From a virus, in the IMG/VR virus record IMGVR_UViG_3300027852_000189, positions 1 to 21,298 of that record: a stretch of DNA of 21,298 nucleotides; one strand, 5' to 3'. The notes beneath the pieces are model-generated. The model was not told the DNA's origin, ran no database searches, and saw nothing but the letters and a program-made list of their open reading frames with translations. A program made the position numbers and the translations under genes. Shown piece after piece: positions 19,630 through 21,298 of the stretch (the first letter of the stretch is position 1; every line of letters starts with the position of its first letter).

Positions 19630-20931
19630 ATGGACCGTATCACTGAAATCCGCGCACGTCGCGCGACCATCCTTGACGAGATGGAAGCAATCACAGCGCA
19701 AATCGATCCCGAAACCGGTATCTCTGACGAACAACAGATCGCGTGGTCTGCCCTGACCGGCGAGGACGACCGTCTGCAAGCGGAAATGGAACGCCTGCGC
19801 GATGCCGAAACGCGCCGCGCGTCGCTGGCTGTGCCTGTGTCGGTTGCCCCGGCACAGCCAGCGCCTGCACAGACCCCTGCGCCAGCCGCAGCGGCGGTTC
19901 CGGGTGTGACCTTTGCTCGCATGACGCGGTATCTGGCCGCCGGTCAGGGCAACGCGCACATTGCGGCGCAGATCGCCGAAACCAACGGCGACTCTGGCCT
20001 GTTCGCAAACCAGAATATGAGCAGCGGTGCCGCTGGCGGGTTCTTGGTGCCCGAGGATGTGTCTGGCGAGATCATCGAACTACTGCGCCCGGCCAGTGTT
20101 GTTTCGGCGATGGGTCCACGGTTTGTGCCTTTGCCGAATGGCAACATGACCACCAACCGCCGCACCTCAGGTGCGCAGTTTGGCTACATTGCCGAGCAAC
20201 AGGATACCCCGGCCACCGGCCAGACCTTTGGGCAGATGAAATTGTCGGCAAAGAAGTTCGCGGGTCTTGTGCCGATCTCGAATGATTTGCTCGCGTCTGC
20301 CAGCACGTCTGTCGACAAGTTGGTGCGCGACGACATTGTCGAGGGGGCTGCGGCTGCGCAGGATCTGCACTTCTTGCGCGGTGCCGGTGGAGAAAATTCG
20401 CCACTCGGTTTGCGCAACCAGTTGGTTGGCACCTCGTTTGAGGTGCTGAATATCTTGACCATGACTGCGGTGCCTGATCTGCAAAAGGTCGACAACGATC
20501 TTGGGCGTCTGGAACTGGCGCTGATGAACCAGAACGTCGACCCAACCGGTGCACATTACGTCATGTCCCCGCGCACTGCGATGTATTTGACCAACCTGCG
20601 GGATGGCAACGGCAACAAAGCCTATCCCGAAATGGAAAACGGGATGCTGCGGCGCAAGCCTGTGCACGTTACCACCAATGTTCCGACGAACCTCGGTGGT
20701 GGCACGCTTTCGGAAATCGGCCTGATCCATCCACGCCACGTCGTGATCGGCGAACAGGACGGCATCAAGATTTCGGTGTCGACTGAGGCCGCATACAAAG
20801 ACGCCAACGGCGTCATGCAGGCCGCGTTCAGCCGCGACGAGACGCTGATGCGATTGATTTTGCACAACGACATCGGCCTGCGCCACCTTCCAGCGGTTGC
20901 TTGGCTGATCGGCGTGACCTGGGGCGCGTAA
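19630..20931 (+). CDS. HK97-fold major capsid protein
   Basis: This 433-aa protein starts with a coiled-coil delta region (MDRITEIRARRATILDEMEA, continuing to about 65), which acts as internal scaffold. An Ala/Pro-rich linker (70-92) follows, then the HK97 fold. Core markers are GGFLVPEDVSGEIIELLRP, FGQMKLSAKKFAGLVPISND, DLHFLRGAGGENSPLGL, VMSPRTAMYL and the C-terminal AAFSRDETLMRLILHNDIGL. The linker is the probable protease cutting region. AAGGAACGGAC precedes the ATG. It is the most abundant virion protein expected, and it is followed by a stable hairpin that may adjust expression. Confidence 0.95.
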   Translation: MDRITEIRARRATILDEMEAITAQIDPETGISDEQQIAWSALTGEDDRLQAEMERLRDAETRRASLAVPVSVAPAQPAPAQTPAPAAAAVPGVTFARMTRYLAAGQGNAHIAAQIAETNGDSGLFANQNMSSGAAGGFLVPEDVSGEIIELLRPASVVSAMGPRFVPLPNGNMTTNRRTSGAQFGYIAEQQDTPATGQTFGQMKLSAKKFAGLVPISNDLLASASTSVDKLVRDDIVEGAAAAQDLHFLRGAGGENSPLGLRNQLVGTSFEVLNILTMTAVPDLQKVDNDLGRLELALMNQNVDPTGAHYVMSPRTAMYLTNLRDGNGNKAYPEMENGMLRRKPVHVTTNVPTNLGGGTLSEIGLIHPRHVVIGEQDGIKISVSTEAAYKDANGVMQAAFSRDETLMRLILHNDIGLRHLPAVAWLIGVTWGA

Positions 20932-20953
20932 GGCGCACCTTTGACTTGCAGCG

Positions 20954-20971
20954 CGGCGGTTTGATCCGCCG
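20954..20971 (+). other. GC-rich hairpin after the capsid gene
   Basis: CGGCGG (20954-20959) pairs with CCGCCG (20966-20971) around TTTGAT, and the stem can extend to about 10 bp with G-U pairs. No T-run follows, so it is not a typical intrinsic terminator. It may protect the 3' end of the capsid mRNA or lower read-through to the next structural gene. Confidence 0.5.
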
Positions 20972-21007
20972 TGTTGCCTGAATCCCGGTCAATCAAAGGA
21001 GAACTCC

Positions 21008-21298
21008 ATGACCATGCAAACCCGATCCATCGGCGACCTGATCGCCGTTCGCAACGCTGCCGGTCCCGCTGCTGCGGTGGCTGGCGGCGCTGGTGACGCC
21101 ACCGTCGTGACGGGCGTCATCATTGACCGTGCCGTACTTGGCTGGCCAATGTCCGCAGTCGTCTGCTTGCCGTACACCGCCACACTCGGCGATGGCGACA
21201 CGCTGACCATCGCGTCGGTGATCCAGCACGGTTCCGAGTCTGATCTTTCAGACGCCGACACGCTGGCCAGCGTGGCCTCCGGTGTGCAGAGATCGGAA
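21008..21298 (+). CDS. Phage structural protein after capsid, partial at window end
   Basis: ATG at 21008 after a strong AAAGGAG opens a frame without stop to the window end (97 codons). It starts MTMQTRSIGDLIAVRNAAGP and contains Ala/Gly/Val-rich strands (DATVVTGVIIDRAVLGWPMS, then LGDGDTLTIASVIQHGS). Position directly after the major capsid gene and the beta-rich composition suggest a capsid decoration or head-tail connector protein. I do not recognise the family with certainty and the C-terminus is not visible. Confidence 0.75.
   Translation, partial: MTMQTRSIGDLIAVRNAAGPAAAVAGGAGDATVVTGVIIDRAVLGWPMSAVVCLPYTATLGDGDTLTIASVIQHGSESDLSDADTLASVASGVQRSE

Noticed and set aside
20167-20886. 239-codon minus-strand frame
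   Set aside because: Antisense shadow of the major capsid gene.

Overview
The window looks like the left half of an integrated, lambda-style temperate prophage in an alphaproteobacterium. Rhodobacterales (Roseobacter/Rhodobacter-like) is the best guess, from the high-GC sequence, the gene styles and the gene order. This is inference: no host gene other than one tRNA is present. Positions 1-30 are host flank. An intact tRNA-Arg(TCT) at 31-107 is the attachment site, and a tyrosine integrase reads toward it from 19 bp away. The right end of the prophage lies outside the window.

Left arm (126-7743, minus strand). This is one long, tightly packed early operon. In transcription order it holds a 59-aa protein, an acyl-carrier-protein-like protein whose modifiable Ser is replaced by Asp, five small unknown proteins, a DUF2303 (YfdQ-like) protein, a large C5-cytosine methyltransferase with a repeated middle region, a Lar-like zinc protein, an ASCH/PUA-like protein, a 14-codon leader peptide that looks like the start of a Gp37/Gp68 (DUF5131) protein, three small proteins and the integrase. 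Most junctions are ATGA or TAATG overlaps, so translational coupling is expected. One strong terminator-like hairpin (6656-6686) could split the operon.

Switch region (7744-9269). A consensus -35 (TTGACA) and repeated TTCGCTAAC boxes precede the left operon. A small membrane protein (+) faces a CI-like repressor (-), and the two share a hairpin across their stop codons. The repressor diverges from a Cro-like gene, with clustered TTCGC/GCGAA half-sites between them. The repressor's C-terminal S24 domain seems to lack the catalytic Ser and Lys.

Right early region (8978-14583, plus strand). The order is Cro-like, a probable regulator, a tiny membrane protein, an HD phosphohydrolase, a beta-class DNA methyltransferase with an odd motif IV (DVAY), a protein with three NUMOD-like repeats, a 19-codon ORF, a zinc-ribbon protein and a DUF1376-like replication-type protein. 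An array of six CACGGAA-type iterons spaced 10-11 bp follows (candidate origin), then a helical unknown protein and a phage NusG/RfaH paralogue.

Late region (14584-21298). A hairpin-rich 186-bp leader follows the NusG-like gene. Then come HNH nuclease, small and large terminase, portal, S49 prohead protease, HK97-fold major capsid protein and the start of another structural gene cut by the window end. This is a siphovirus-type HK97 packaging and head module. The NusG-like protein is well placed to act as the late-gene antiterminator. The methyltransferases, the Lar-like protein and perhaps the ASCH-like protein could form an anti-restriction set.
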